From positions 1 to 64,000 of the forward strand of contig QZKF01000031.1 in NCBI GenBank assembly GCA_003599455.1: 64,000 nt of DNA. The letters are read 5' to 3'. This document shows positions 15,629 to 23,584 of the stretch, in pieces. A model generated the notes under the pieces. That model was given only the letters and a program-made list of their open reading frames with translations. It was not told the DNA's origin and ran no database searches. The number at the start of each line of letters is the position of its first letter. Position 1 is the stretch's first letter. The position numbers were made by a program, and so were the translations under genes. This stretch comes from Comamonadaceae bacterium (GTDB lineage: Bacteria; Pseudomonadota; Gammaproteobacteria; Burkholderiales; Burkholderiaceae_C).

Positions 15629-18313
15629 ATGTCACTCCAAGATCTTCAGAACAATGCCATCGGGATACTCTCGAACATGCCCGCCCGCACTCCGGAGCAG
15701 GTCCGGCTGGTCCTAAGGACCGTGTTGCCGCTCTACCCGGATCTTTCGGCAACCATCAGCGAAGGTCAGATCGAGGAAGCTGCCCGCCAGATTGAGGCAA
15801 GTCTTTCGATCAGCATGAGCGACGCATCGACGATTCAGGTGAAATTCGAACAGTGGCTGCCTAGTCGGCGAGCAAGCCTGGTCCCGTACTACTACGACCG
15901 TTACCGCAGGCATCTGGCGAACCGAGGATTTGGATCGGCTGTGCTGGGTGTTCTTGACAAGGACACTGACAAGATCGTAGGCCTGATGCATGACCCTGAG
16001 AAACAGGGACGCTGGGCACGCCGAGGTCTGGTGGTTGGTCACGTGCAGTCTGGCAAGACCGCCAACTACACCGGCGTCATCTGCAAGGCAGCCGACTATG
16101 GATATAAGTTCATCGTGATCCTCACAGGGATTCAGGAGGATCTTCGCGTACAGACTCAGGAGCGCATCGAAGAGGGATTCACTGGCATCAGCTCGGAAGC
16201 GACTACTGGAAGAGACTCTGCGATTGGTGTTGGTCTCTATGGTCTGGAGAAGCGACCTATATGCCTGACCACCCGTGCCGACGACTTCAGGGCCACCACG
16301 CGAGATCTGGGCGTTTCATTGCAATCGCTCAGCGAACCCCTGGTTCTCGTCATGAAAAAGAACTCGCGCACCCTAGCCAACCTCATCGAATGGCTAGAGA
16401 TCCGCAACCGGCAGGCGGGAGCACGCATCAGCAGTATCCCGATGCTGCTGATTGACGACGAGGCAGATAACGCCTCCGTCAACGTATCTAAAAATGATGA
16501 CTCCCCATCTGCCATCAACGACAGGATTCGGCAACTCCTGGATTCATTCGACAAGAATGTCTATCTTGGGTACACGGCGACCCCGTTTGCAAATATTTTC
16601 ATAGACCCGGTCAGCAAGGATGCGATGGAGCGCGAAGACCTCTTCCCGAGGGACTTCATCATCTCGCTAGATGCTCCCACCAACTATGTCGGAGCATCCC
16701 GAATATTCCCCGACTCTGGGGACCTCCACGACACCTTGACCACGGTAGACGACCACATAGATCTGCTGCCAGAAAAACACAAGATCTCCCATCCCCTGCT
16801 GCAGATTCCGGAAAGTCTCAAAGAGGCTGTTCGCACCTTTGTTCTGGCACGTGCAATCAGGCTATTGCGGGGTCAGGACAAGAGCCATTCATCGATGCTG
16901 ATCAATGCATCACGGTTCAACGACGTCCAGACCAAGCTGACAGGTCTGGTTGCGGACCTGATGAGTACGATTCGCTCTGCCTGCATGGGCCATGCGGGAC
17001 TGCCAGAGAAGGAGGCGCTCCGAGACCCCGAGATGAACAGGCTGCACGAGGCGTGGAGAAGTCAGTTCGAGGGACGGCTTCCTGAAACCTGGCTCGATGT
17101 TCAGGCGGTACTCGTCCGCGCAGCCGGGCCGATCGAAGTGAGAAAGGTGAACAGCAAATCGCCCGACAAGCTGGACTACAGGCGATACAAGAACGACGGC
17201 CTGCATGTCATTGCTATCGGTGGGTTTGCGCTTTCGCGTGGTTTCACCCTGGAAGGGCTGACGGTGAGCTACTTCCTGCGCAACTCGATGATGTACGACA
17301 CGCTGCTGCAGATGGGTCGATGGTTTGGCTACCGCGACGGGTATGCAGATGTCTGCCGCATCTTCATGACAGAGGAAGCCATCGACTGGTATGCCCACAT
17401 CTCGGAAGCCATTGATGAGCTGCGTGACGAGTTCAACCGGATGGAGAGAGCCGGAGCACAGCCTATCGATTTTGGCCTGAAGGTACGTGCGCACCCCGAG
17501 TCCCTGATCGTGACAGCCAGGAACAAGATGCGGTCCGGGCAGAAAGTCAATCACTCGGTTTCTCTGTCTGGAAAACTGATCGAGACGACCCGTCTGCGCA
17601 CTGACGCTATAGCTGCCAACCGAAAAGTGCTGAGCAGCCTCCTGACCTCTCTATCCGGCTTGTGCCATCCCGACCAGTCCAACGAGTTCGGCTACCTCTG
17701 GACTGACATGCCCGTTGCCCCACTCGTCCGCAATTTTGTCAACAGCTTTCAAAATCATGATGACGTTGCCTTGATCACCCAAGCTGAGCCAGTGAATGCC
17801 TACATCAAGGCGCGCGAGTTCGACGAACTTGCGCGATGGGACATTTGTCTTTTCAGTCCATCAACCGGTGATAAGTCATCAACCTCGTTTGGTCCTTTCA
17901 CACCTAAGCCCCAGTCTCGCTCGTCCATCTGGAAACGTAGCCCAGCGGGAATCGACTACATCGCTGTAAGTGGCAAGGCGCTCCGAGTGGGTGGTAGAGG
18001 ACAGGTAAAGGCGGGCATGAGCACAGACGAGCGAAGCGCCGCTGAAAGGGCATGGGGTGCCGCTAGCGACATCCCTGACTGGCAGTACATCGGGCATCGC
18101 ACACGGCCCTTGCTCATGCTCCATGTTCTCGACGTCTGGGACAAAGAAAAGGACAAGGAAAAAAGCAATTCTCCGGCCGAATCCAATGTGGTTGCATGGG
18201 GAATAGCCTTCCCGCAGTCAGACCACGAGACGACAGAAGTGACGTATGTCGTGAACACCACTTGGTGGGCCGAAAACTATGGCAGCCCGCAGGACGATGC
18301 AGATGAAGAATGA
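15629..18313 (+). CDS. Z1 domain superfamily II helicase-like ATPase
   Basis: An 894-residue protein with Walker A GHVQSGKTAN at residues 137-146, the DEAD-like motif LLIDDEADNAS at 273-283, GYTATPFANIF at 314-324, and the later helicase block GGFALSRGFTLEGLTVSYF with MGRWFGYRDGY. These are the hallmarks of the Z1 family, found almost only in MORC-linked restriction or defence loci. It probably uses ATP to move on or remodel DNA for the neighbouring nuclease. ATG 15629 follows a purine-rich stretch. The 3' end overlaps the next gene by 11 bases. Confidence 0.9.
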   Translation: MSLQDLQNNAIGILSNMPARTPEQVRLVLRTVLPLYPDLSATISEGQIEEAARQIEASLSISMSDASTIQVKFEQWLPSRRASLVPYYYDRYRRHLANRGFGSAVLGVLDKDTDKIVGLMHDPEKQGRWARRGLVVGHVQSGKTANYTGVICKAADYGYKFIVILTGIQEDLRVQTQERIEEGFTGISSEATTGRDSAIGVGLYGLEKRPICLTTRADDFRATTRDLGVSLQSLSEPLVLVMKKNSRTLANLIEWLEIRNRQAGARISSIPMLLIDDEADNASVNVSKNDDSPSAINDRIRQLLDSFDKNVYLGYTATPFANIFIDPVSKDAMEREDLFPRDFIISLDAPTNYVGASRIFPDSGDLHDTLTTVDDHIDLLPEKHKISHPLLQIPESLKEAVRTFVLARAIRLLRGQDKSHSSMLINASRFNDVQTKLTGLVADLMSTIRSACMGHAGLPEKEALRDPEMNRLHEAWRSQFEGRLPETWLDVQAVLVRAAGPIEVRKVNSKSPDKLDYRRYKNDGLHVIAIGGFALSRGFTLEGLTVSYFLRNSMMYDTLLQMGRWFGYRDGYADVCRIFMTEEAIDWYAHISEAIDELRDEFNRMERAGAQPIDFGLKVRAHPESLIVTARNKMRSGQKVNHSVSLSGKLIETTRLRTDAIAANRKVLSSLLTSLSGLCHPDQSNEFGYLWTDMPVAPLVRNFVNSFQNHDDVALITQAEPVNAYIKAREFDELARWDICLFSPSTGDKSSTSFGPFTPKPQSRSSIWKRSPAGIDYIAVSGKALRVGGRGQVKAGMSTDERSAAERAWGAASDIPDWQYIGHRTRPLLMLHVLDVWDKEKDKEKSNSPAESNVVAWGIAFPQSDHETTEVTYVVNTTWWAENYGSPQDDADEE

Positions 18314-19247
18314 AAGCCCGTGGCAAGGCTTGATGACCCCGCAGGTCGGCGCACTGAGTGCGAGACGGGCCGACCCCGATCATCCATTCGACTTCTACTA
18401 TGCGGTGAACGCCGAAAGCCAGCCAATGGTGGTGCTTCAGCTAGGCTCCGCAGTGCGTTGGGACCAGAATCTCCCGCGCCTAACGGGCTTAAGGGCTCTG
18501 TGGATAGACAAGACACACGAGCTGCATCTTGTGCTTGCCAAGACGCAGGATGTGGATCTCTTTGCCCTGCTCTGCAAGGATCTGATCACATTTACGTCAG
18601 GCGCCAAGTCCGACGCTCAATGCATTGAACTTCTAAGCGCACGACTCTTGAAATGGCAGCGCCTCCTCTCAAGAGGTGGCCCCCATCTCCTTGCGGAGCA
18701 CGAGATTCGCGGCCTTTTTGCTGAGCTCAGTTTCTTTCAGCAGGAGCTTCTGCCAAGGTTCGGACCCGAAGCAGTTCAAGCATGGAAGGGACCTTCGGGG
18801 TTTCCTCAGGACTTTTCAGCAGACAACAAGGTCTTCGAAATCAAGTCACACCTTGTTGGATCACCCCAGTCTGTTCGTATCTCATCACCCTCCCAGCTAT
18901 GGGTAGACAGCTCGAACCTATACCTGTGTGTTTACCACTTGGCGGTAGTTTCCGCTGGCGGGAAGAGTCTGGGTGCACTGGTTGACGAACTGACATCCGC
19001 CCTTTGCGCATCTGTATCCGCAACTGAAGAATACGAAGAGAAGCTGGGCAGCCTCGGATATCTGGACTTGCCTGAATATCGGGCTCAAGCGTTCGCGCTG
19101 GTGAAGAAAGACGCTTTCGCCGTGACTGACGGCTTTCCAAGGATCATCCCCTCGACATTGATGCCTGGCATCCAGGAGGTGACCTACGGAATTCAGCTTG
19201 CTGCACTGTCCCCCTTTGAGTCAACCATTCCATGGAGCGATGCTTGA
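18303..19247 (+). CDS. PD-(D/E)XK motif protein (DUF4420 type)
   Basis: A 314-residue protein matching the PD-(D/E)XK family that follows Z1 genes. EHEIRGLFAELSFF (132-145) supplies the helix glutamate, and FSADNKVFEIKSH (171-183) gives the aspartate and E-x-K of a restriction-fold active site. It is the likely cutting subunit. ATG 18303 is preferred because AGGA at 18291-18294 is eight bases upstream. ATG 18297 and ATG 18279 are also in frame. It overlaps the Z1 gene by 11 bases and ends three bases before the AIPR gene. Confidence 0.85.
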   Translation: MKNESPWQGLMTPQVGALSARRADPDHPFDFYYAVNAESQPMVVLQLGSAVRWDQNLPRLTGLRALWIDKTHELHLVLAKTQDVDLFALLCKDLITFTSGAKSDAQCIELLSARLLKWQRLLSRGGPHLLAEHEIRGLFAELSFFQQELLPRFGPEAVQAWKGPSGFPQDFSADNKVFEIKSHLVGSPQSVRISSPSQLWVDSSNLYLCVYHLAVVSAGGKSLGALVDELTSALCASVSATEEYEEKLGSLGYLDLPEYRAQAFALVKKDAFAVTDGFPRIIPSTLMPGIQEVTYGIQLAALSPFESTIPWSDA

Positions 19248-19250
19248 ATC

Positions 19251-21308
19251 ATGACTGACGGTGAATTCTTGGCTGACCTGCTGCAGCAGGTCGCAGCCAG
19301 ATCAGCTGCAACGTCCGACTTTTCCGAGACAGCCTTTGCATCTGTAGTGGCAGAAGCACTTGTGGACTCGGGAGCAGTACCAGGATTCGAGCCGGCCTTC
19401 TTCGTCCACAGAGGCATGAGGGTTGATGGCTACGCCTACACCGAAGATGAAGCCACGCTTGACTTGTTTCAGGTCGACTTCCACGGTGAGCCTGAAGTTC
19501 AGAGCCTGACAAAAACCAGTCTGGATACATGTCTAAAGCGCGCGGAAGCCTTTTTCGAACGCGCTGTAGAAGGTGACCTCTCCTTCGAAGTCGACGTGGG
19601 GAGCAGCGTATGGAGTCTCGCCAGACAGCTTGCCCAGATGGGGCATTCGGTTGTCCGCATCCGCCTCAACATCCTTTCAGATGCGAAGCTTTCGAGCGCA
19701 GTCAAGGTCTTGCCGAAATGGAAAAAGGATGAGAGGGAGTGGGCCGTCAGGATCTGGGATCTGGTGGCGATCGGCCGACTCCTGTCAACTGGCGAGCCGG
19801 AACCGATCGTCATCGACTTTGTGAAGATGTTTGGCAAAGGACTTCCCTGTCTTCCGGCCAACGCCGGGGGAGCTGAACTCGACTCCTACCTGACGGTAAT
19901 CCCGGGCGACTGGTTGGCCGAGATATACGACCTGTACGGCGGCCGCCTTCTTGAACAGAACGTTAGGACCTTTCTCCAGGCAACAAAGGGGGTCAACAAG
20001 GGAATACGCAAGACCATTCTCGAAGAACCCCAAATGTTCTTCGCCTACAACAATGGAATCTCTGCGACCGCTGCAAAGGCCGAATTCGACCCGGATGGAA
20101 ACCAGGTTCTTGTGAACCGGATCGAGAACCTGCAGATCGTCAACGGAGGTCAGACCACCGCCTCGATCTTCAACGTGATGAAAAGGGACAAGGCTGAAAA
20201 CCTGGACAAAGTAAGAGTGCAGATGAAACTATCAGTCGTTCGGTCCGACCTAGTGAATGAGATCGTTCCCAGGATCTCCCTGTACGCGAACAGTCAGAAC
20301 AAGGTCAGCGATGCTGATTTCTTCTCCAACCATCCGTTCCACAGACGCATAGAGAACTTCTCGCGGAACGTTTGGGCTCCCGCAGCAGAGGGGTCCCAGC
20401 AGATGACCCACTGGTTCTACGAACGGGCAAGGGGCCAGTACGCCAACGCATCGGCATACCTGACTCCTGCGAAGAATAGGGAATTCGAGGTTCAGAACCC
20501 GCGCAAGCAGCTGATACAGAAAACCGACATTGCAAAAGTTCTCGTCACGATCATGTGCATGCCAAATGTGGTCAGTCAGGGCGCACAGAAAAGTTTCAAA
20601 TTCTTTGCAGAAAACGTTACGGGGCACTGGGGAGAGGAGGGCGTTGCATTCGGTGAAGACTGGTTCAGGGGGATCATCGGCGCCACGATCGTCTTCCGTA
20701 CGCTAGAACGGCTCGTAGGGGGAGCAGAGTGGTACGCACAGGGCTACAGGGCCAATACAGTGACCTACTCCATCGCTCTGCTGATAAGTACCCTTAAAGG
20801 CCGAAAGCAGGACATTGATTTCCTGAAAGTATGGAACAGGCAGGCAACGTCCATCTCGCTGAACGAAGCTCTGCTGCACATTGCCAAGCAGGTGCAGGCA
20901 AGGATCATCTCGTCGGCCGAAGCGTACAAGGTCGCCAACGTCACCGAATGGTGCAAGCGTGAAAAATGCTGGGACGACCTCCTGCAATCCGTGAATGTCA
21001 GGCTTGGGGGCGATCTGGAGAAGGACCTGATCGATGCAGAAGAGAAAGATGGGGTAAAACGCGCGGCCCGCCGGGAGCAGAAGGTGCTGAACGACATTGA
21101 GGCTCAGACTTATGTCGTCGGCAGAGGGGCAGCGTACTGGTCAAAACTGCACAAGTGGGCCAGCGAGGGCTTAGCCATGACCCCTAGTGAAATGGATTTC
21201 CTCAGCGTTGCTGCCAGTATGTCAAGCAGGAAAATTCCTTCTGGCCCTCAGAGCCAGAGGGTGATAGCAGCAGAGAAGAAGGCCCGAGTGGAGGGCTTCA
21301 AGGAATGA
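19251..21308 (+). CDS. AIPR family abortive-infection protein
   Basis: A 685-residue protein. The N-terminal part has DGYAYTEDEATLDLFQVDF (59-77), which looks like a degenerate restriction-endonuclease fold. The central AIPR signature is FAYNNGISATA (264-274) and LQIVNGGQTTASIF (294-307). AIPR proteins cause abortive phage resistance in some plasmid and chromosomal systems. It is the last gene of the six-gene island, three bases after the PD-(D/E)XK gene. The combination fits the Mza type of defence system (MutL-like, Z1, DUF, AIPR). Its target, DNA or RNA, is not evident. Confidence 0.9.
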   Translation: MTDGEFLADLLQQVAARSAATSDFSETAFASVVAEALVDSGAVPGFEPAFFVHRGMRVDGYAYTEDEATLDLFQVDFHGEPEVQSLTKTSLDTCLKRAEAFFERAVEGDLSFEVDVGSSVWSLARQLAQMGHSVVRIRLNILSDAKLSSAVKVLPKWKKDEREWAVRIWDLVAIGRLLSTGEPEPIVIDFVKMFGKGLPCLPANAGGAELDSYLTVIPGDWLAEIYDLYGGRLLEQNVRTFLQATKGVNKGIRKTILEEPQMFFAYNNGISATAAKAEFDPDGNQVLVNRIENLQIVNGGQTTASIFNVMKRDKAENLDKVRVQMKLSVVRSDLVNEIVPRISLYANSQNKVSDADFFSNHPFHRRIENFSRNVWAPAAEGSQQMTHWFYERARGQYANASAYLTPAKNREFEVQNPRKQLIQKTDIAKVLVTIMCMPNVVSQGAQKSFKFFAENVTGHWGEEGVAFGEDWFRGIIGATIVFRTLERLVGGAEWYAQGYRANTVTYSIALLISTLKGRKQDIDFLKVWNRQATSISLNEALLHIAKQVQARIISSAEAYKVANVTEWCKREKCWDDLLQSVNVRLGGDLEKDLIDAEEKDGVKRAARREQKVLNDIEAQTYVVGRGAAYWSKLHKWASEGLAMTPSEMDFLSVAASMSSRKIPSGPQSQRVIAAEKKARVEGFKE

Positions 21309-21319
21309 TGCCCCGCCTG

Positions 21320-21333
21320 TCTGCATGCAGACC
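21320..21333. repeat. 14-bp perfect palindrome after the island
   Basis: GTCTGCATGCAGAC lies 12 bases after the AIPR stop. There is no T-tract, so it is at best a weak transcript end, or a protein site at the island edge. Confidence 0.4.
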
Positions 21334-21394
21334 TTAGCCCGCAATGTCGAAATTGTGGAAGATGTTAGGTTCTTCCCAAAAGTACGCGACACCC

Positions 21395-21515
21395 TCAAGA
21401 CACGATGTAAGCCCCGCCCCGGTGTACAACAACTTCCCGTCCGACCCCTGTAACTCCATACGCGTGCTCGCCACGCGCGAGCCCAGGCGCAGGACTTCGG
21501 CGTGCAGGCCAAGCT
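21395..21515 (-). pseudogene. decayed 3' end of a PaaI-type thioesterase gene
   Basis: On the minus strand this stretch reads AEVLRLGSRVASTRME then DGKLLYTGAG, closely matching AEVMRLGSRVASTRME and DGKLLSTGAG at the C-terminus of the intact thioesterase encoded at 21924-22418. One base is missing after TGAG; restoring it gives A-Y-I-V-S-stop, identical to the intact gene's end. Similarity stops near 21515, so only about 40 C-terminal codons survive. It lies between the island and the EthD gene. It is a diverged relative rather than a recent copy, since many third positions differ. Confidence 0.8.
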
Positions 21516-21531
21516 ACCCCCTTGTCCGATA

Positions 21532-21855
21532 TCACCCCGCCTGCCCCACCACCACCTCACTGATCTGCATCACCGGCGCGATGTCGGTGTAGTTCGGGAT
21601 GTCGGCCATGATCTCCTTCGCGTGGGGGCCGAAGCCGGCCTGGAAGGTTTCCACCGAGTCGCAGTACAGGTGGCACATGCCCACATAGGTGGCCGGTGCG
21701 CCGGGTGCGCCGCCGGCCAGGCCCTTGTCCACTGTGTAGAACTTGAGCGCCGCACCCAGTTTGGCCTGGACCATGGGCATGTGCTTGTCGCGGTAGTACT
21801 CGTGGTTGAAACGCGCGCCCGGGGTGTTGGGGTACATCACGCTGACTTTGATCAT
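21532..21855 (-). CDS. EthD family protein
   Basis: A 107-residue protein of the EthD/dimeric alpha-beta barrel family, starting IKVSVMYPN, with the conserved YYRDKHMPMVQAKLG and a C-terminal DIPNYTDIAPVMQISEVV. EthD-type proteins are small partners in degradation of ethers and other organics; their reaction is usually unknown. It is the last gene of the atu-like operon, 68 bases after the thioesterase, with a GGAGAC ribosome site. Confidence 0.85.
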   Translation of the reverse strand: MIKVSVMYPNTPGARFNHEYYRDKHMPMVQAKLGAALKFYTVDKGLAGGAPGAPATYVGMCHLYCDSVETFQAGFGPHAKEIMADIPNYTDIAPVMQISEVVVGQAG

Positions 21856-21882
21856 GGCTTGTCTCCAGGGGTTGGGGGTGGG

Positions 21883-21907
21883 TGAGTGAATCGGTGATTG
21901 AGTGAAT
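21883..21907. repeat. direct repeat TGAGTGAAT, two copies
   Basis: TGAGTGAAT occurs at 21883-21891 and 21899-21907, between the EthD and thioesterase genes. The meaning is unclear; it may be a simple slippage product. Confidence 0.4.
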
Positions 21908-21923
21908 GGGCGGGTGTGGTGAC

Positions 21924-22418
21924 TCAGGAAACGATATACGCCCCCGCCCCCGTGGACAGCAGCTTGCCGTCTGCTCCCAGAAACTCCATGCGTGTGCTGG
22001 CCACGCGCGAGCCCAGGCGCATGACTTCCGCACGCAATTCGAAGTGATCGCCGATGGCGGGGCGCAGGTAGTCCACGCGCAGGTCGATGGTGCCGAGCTT
22101 GGCGAAGCGGTGCAGGCGTTGCAACGGAGCCTCGTCCATGTGGCGGGCGCCGATGGCGGCCATGCAGGCGAGGCCGGCCATGGCGTCCAGCCCCGCGCTC
22201 ACCACACCGCCGTGAATGCGGTTGTGCACGAAGCTGCCCATCAACTCGGGCTTCATGTCGATGCGGGCGGTGACCATCTCGGGGCGGATGCTCGTGATCT
22301 TGAGGCCCAGCACCTGGTTGAAGACGATCTTTTCCTCGAACATCTGCGTCAGGGCTTCCAGGAATTCGGGTTCGAATTCAACAGGCTTGGCGGGGGTGGT
22401 GGTGGTGTGCTTGCTCAT
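21924..22418 (-). CDS. PaaI-type hotdog thioesterase
   Basis: A 164-residue single-hotdog thioesterase. The catalytic helix region SFVHNRIHGGVVSAGLDAMAG is typical of the PaaI/YiiD group, followed by TIDLRVDYLRPA. It would release free acids from CoA thioesters, perhaps rescuing CoA from dead-end intermediates of the operon. ATG 22418 overlaps the dehydrogenase stop as ATGA; an ATG nine bases earlier is an alternative. A decayed relative of its 3' end lies at 21395-21515. Confidence 0.87.
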   Translation of the reverse strand: MSKHTTTTPAKPVEFEPEFLEALTQMFEEKIVFNQVLGLKITSIRPEMVTARIDMKPELMGSFVHNRIHGGVVSAGLDAMAGLACMAAIGARHMDEAPLQRLHRFAKLGTIDLRVDYLRPAIGDHFELRAEVMRLGSRVASTRMEFLGADGKLLSTGAGAYIVS

Positions 22419-23584
22419 ATTGCCCATTGTCGTGCGGCGAGTTCCTTCATGATCTCTTCGGCGCCGCCGCCGATCATCATGACCTTCACCTCGCGGTAGA
22501 CGCGCTCGCTCACGGTGCCGCGCATGAAGCCCATGCCGCCGAGGATCTGCACCGCGGCGTCGGCGCAGAACTGCATGGTCTGCGTGGCGTGGTTCTTGAG
22601 CAGGCAGACGTTCGCCACCCAGTCGGCGCCGGCGTCGCCGCCGTCCACGCGCGCACCGAGCGCGTCCACCCAGGCCTGGGTGGACTGGATGCGCATCTGC
22701 ATGTCCATGAGTTTGTGGCGGATCACCTGGCGCTCGATCAGCGGCGCGCCAAAGGTGCTGCGCTGGCGCGCCCAGGCCAGGGCTTCGTCGTAACAGGCTT
22801 CGGCAAAACCCAGCGCCATGGCGGACATGGCCATGCGCTCGCCGTTGAAGTTGCCCATGATCATGCGAAAGCCCGCGCCCTCGGCGCCCAGCCGGTAGCG
22901 CGCGGGCACGCGCACGCCGTCGAAGCGCAGGTGCGCGGTGTCGGAACAGAGCCAGCCCATCTTGTCCAACCGGCTGCGCGAAACGCCGGGCGCGTCGCAC
23001 GGCACGACGACCATGCTGATGCCGCCGGCGCCCTTGCTGTTCACGTCGGTGCGCACGGCCAGCGTGATCCAGTCGCAGCGCATGCCCGAGGTGATGAACA
23101 CCTTCTCGCCGTCGATGACGTAGTCGCTTCCTTCCAGCCGCGCGGTGGTGCGCAGCGCGGCCACGTCGGAGCCGCCGCCGGGCTCGGTGATGCCCAGCGC
23201 CGCGATCTTCTCGCCGCGCAGCACGGGCGGAATGATTTCGGCCTGCTGCTCGGGCGTGCCGTGCACCAGCACCGGCGGCAGGCCGATGTTGTGCGTGAAC
23301 AGGCTGGCCATCACGCCGCCGCTGCCGCCAAAACGCGCCAGCGTTTGCGACATGGCGTTGCGCGCGCGCCAGGGCGCGGGCGTGCCGCCCAGGTGCTCGG
23401 GGTAGCCCAGGCCCAGCAGGCCGAGCTCGGCCGCCTGGTGGTAGAGGCCGCGCGGGAACTCGCCGGCGGCGTCCCACGCGCCCACGTGGGGCGCGATGGC
23501 CTGGGTGGCGAAGCGCTGCACGGTATCCACCAGGGACGTGCGGTCTTCGGCGGTGAAACCGGTGTCGGTGTGCGTCGTGTTCAT
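22415..23584 (-). CDS. acyl-CoA dehydrogenase
   Basis: A 389-residue FAD-dependent dehydrogenase: GITEPGGGSDVAALRTTA and INGEKVFITSG-like segments for FAD/substrate binding, then the C-terminal ILGGMGFMRGTVSERVYREVK and MMIGGGAEEIM. It oxidises an acyl-CoA to the enoyl-CoA and passes electrons to ETF. It is the second such enzyme of the operon (the other, AtuD-like, is at 26303-27475), so it probably handles a later or shorter intermediate. Both ends overlap neighbours by four bases. Confidence 0.9.
   Translation of the reverse strand: MNTTHTDTGFTAEDRTSLVDTVQRFATQAIAPHVGAWDAAGEFPRGLYHQAAELGLLGLGYPEHLGGTPAPWRARNAMSQTLARFGGSGGVMASLFTHNIGLPPVLVHGTPEQQAEIIPPVLRGEKIAALGITEPGGGSDVAALRTTARLEGSDYVIDGEKVFITSGMRCDWITLAVRTDVNSKGAGGISMVVVPCDAPGVSRSRLDKMGWLCSDTAHLRFDGVRVPARYRLGAEGAGFRMIMGNFNGERMAMSAMALGFAEACYDEALAWARQRSTFGAPLIERQVIRHKLMDMQMRIQSTQAWVDALGARVDGGDAGADWVANVCLLKNHATQTMQFCADAAVQILGGMGFMRGTVSERVYREVKVMMIGGGAEEIMKELAARQWAI

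Noticed and set aside
21320..21333. Terminator at the end of the defence island
   Set aside because: The palindrome is perfect, but no T-run follows, so it is listed only as a repeat.
11910..21535. Direct repeats or an integrase marking the island as an integrative element
   Set aside because: I compared the sequence around 11905-11975 and 21305-21395 and found no matching repeats; no recombinase gene is present.
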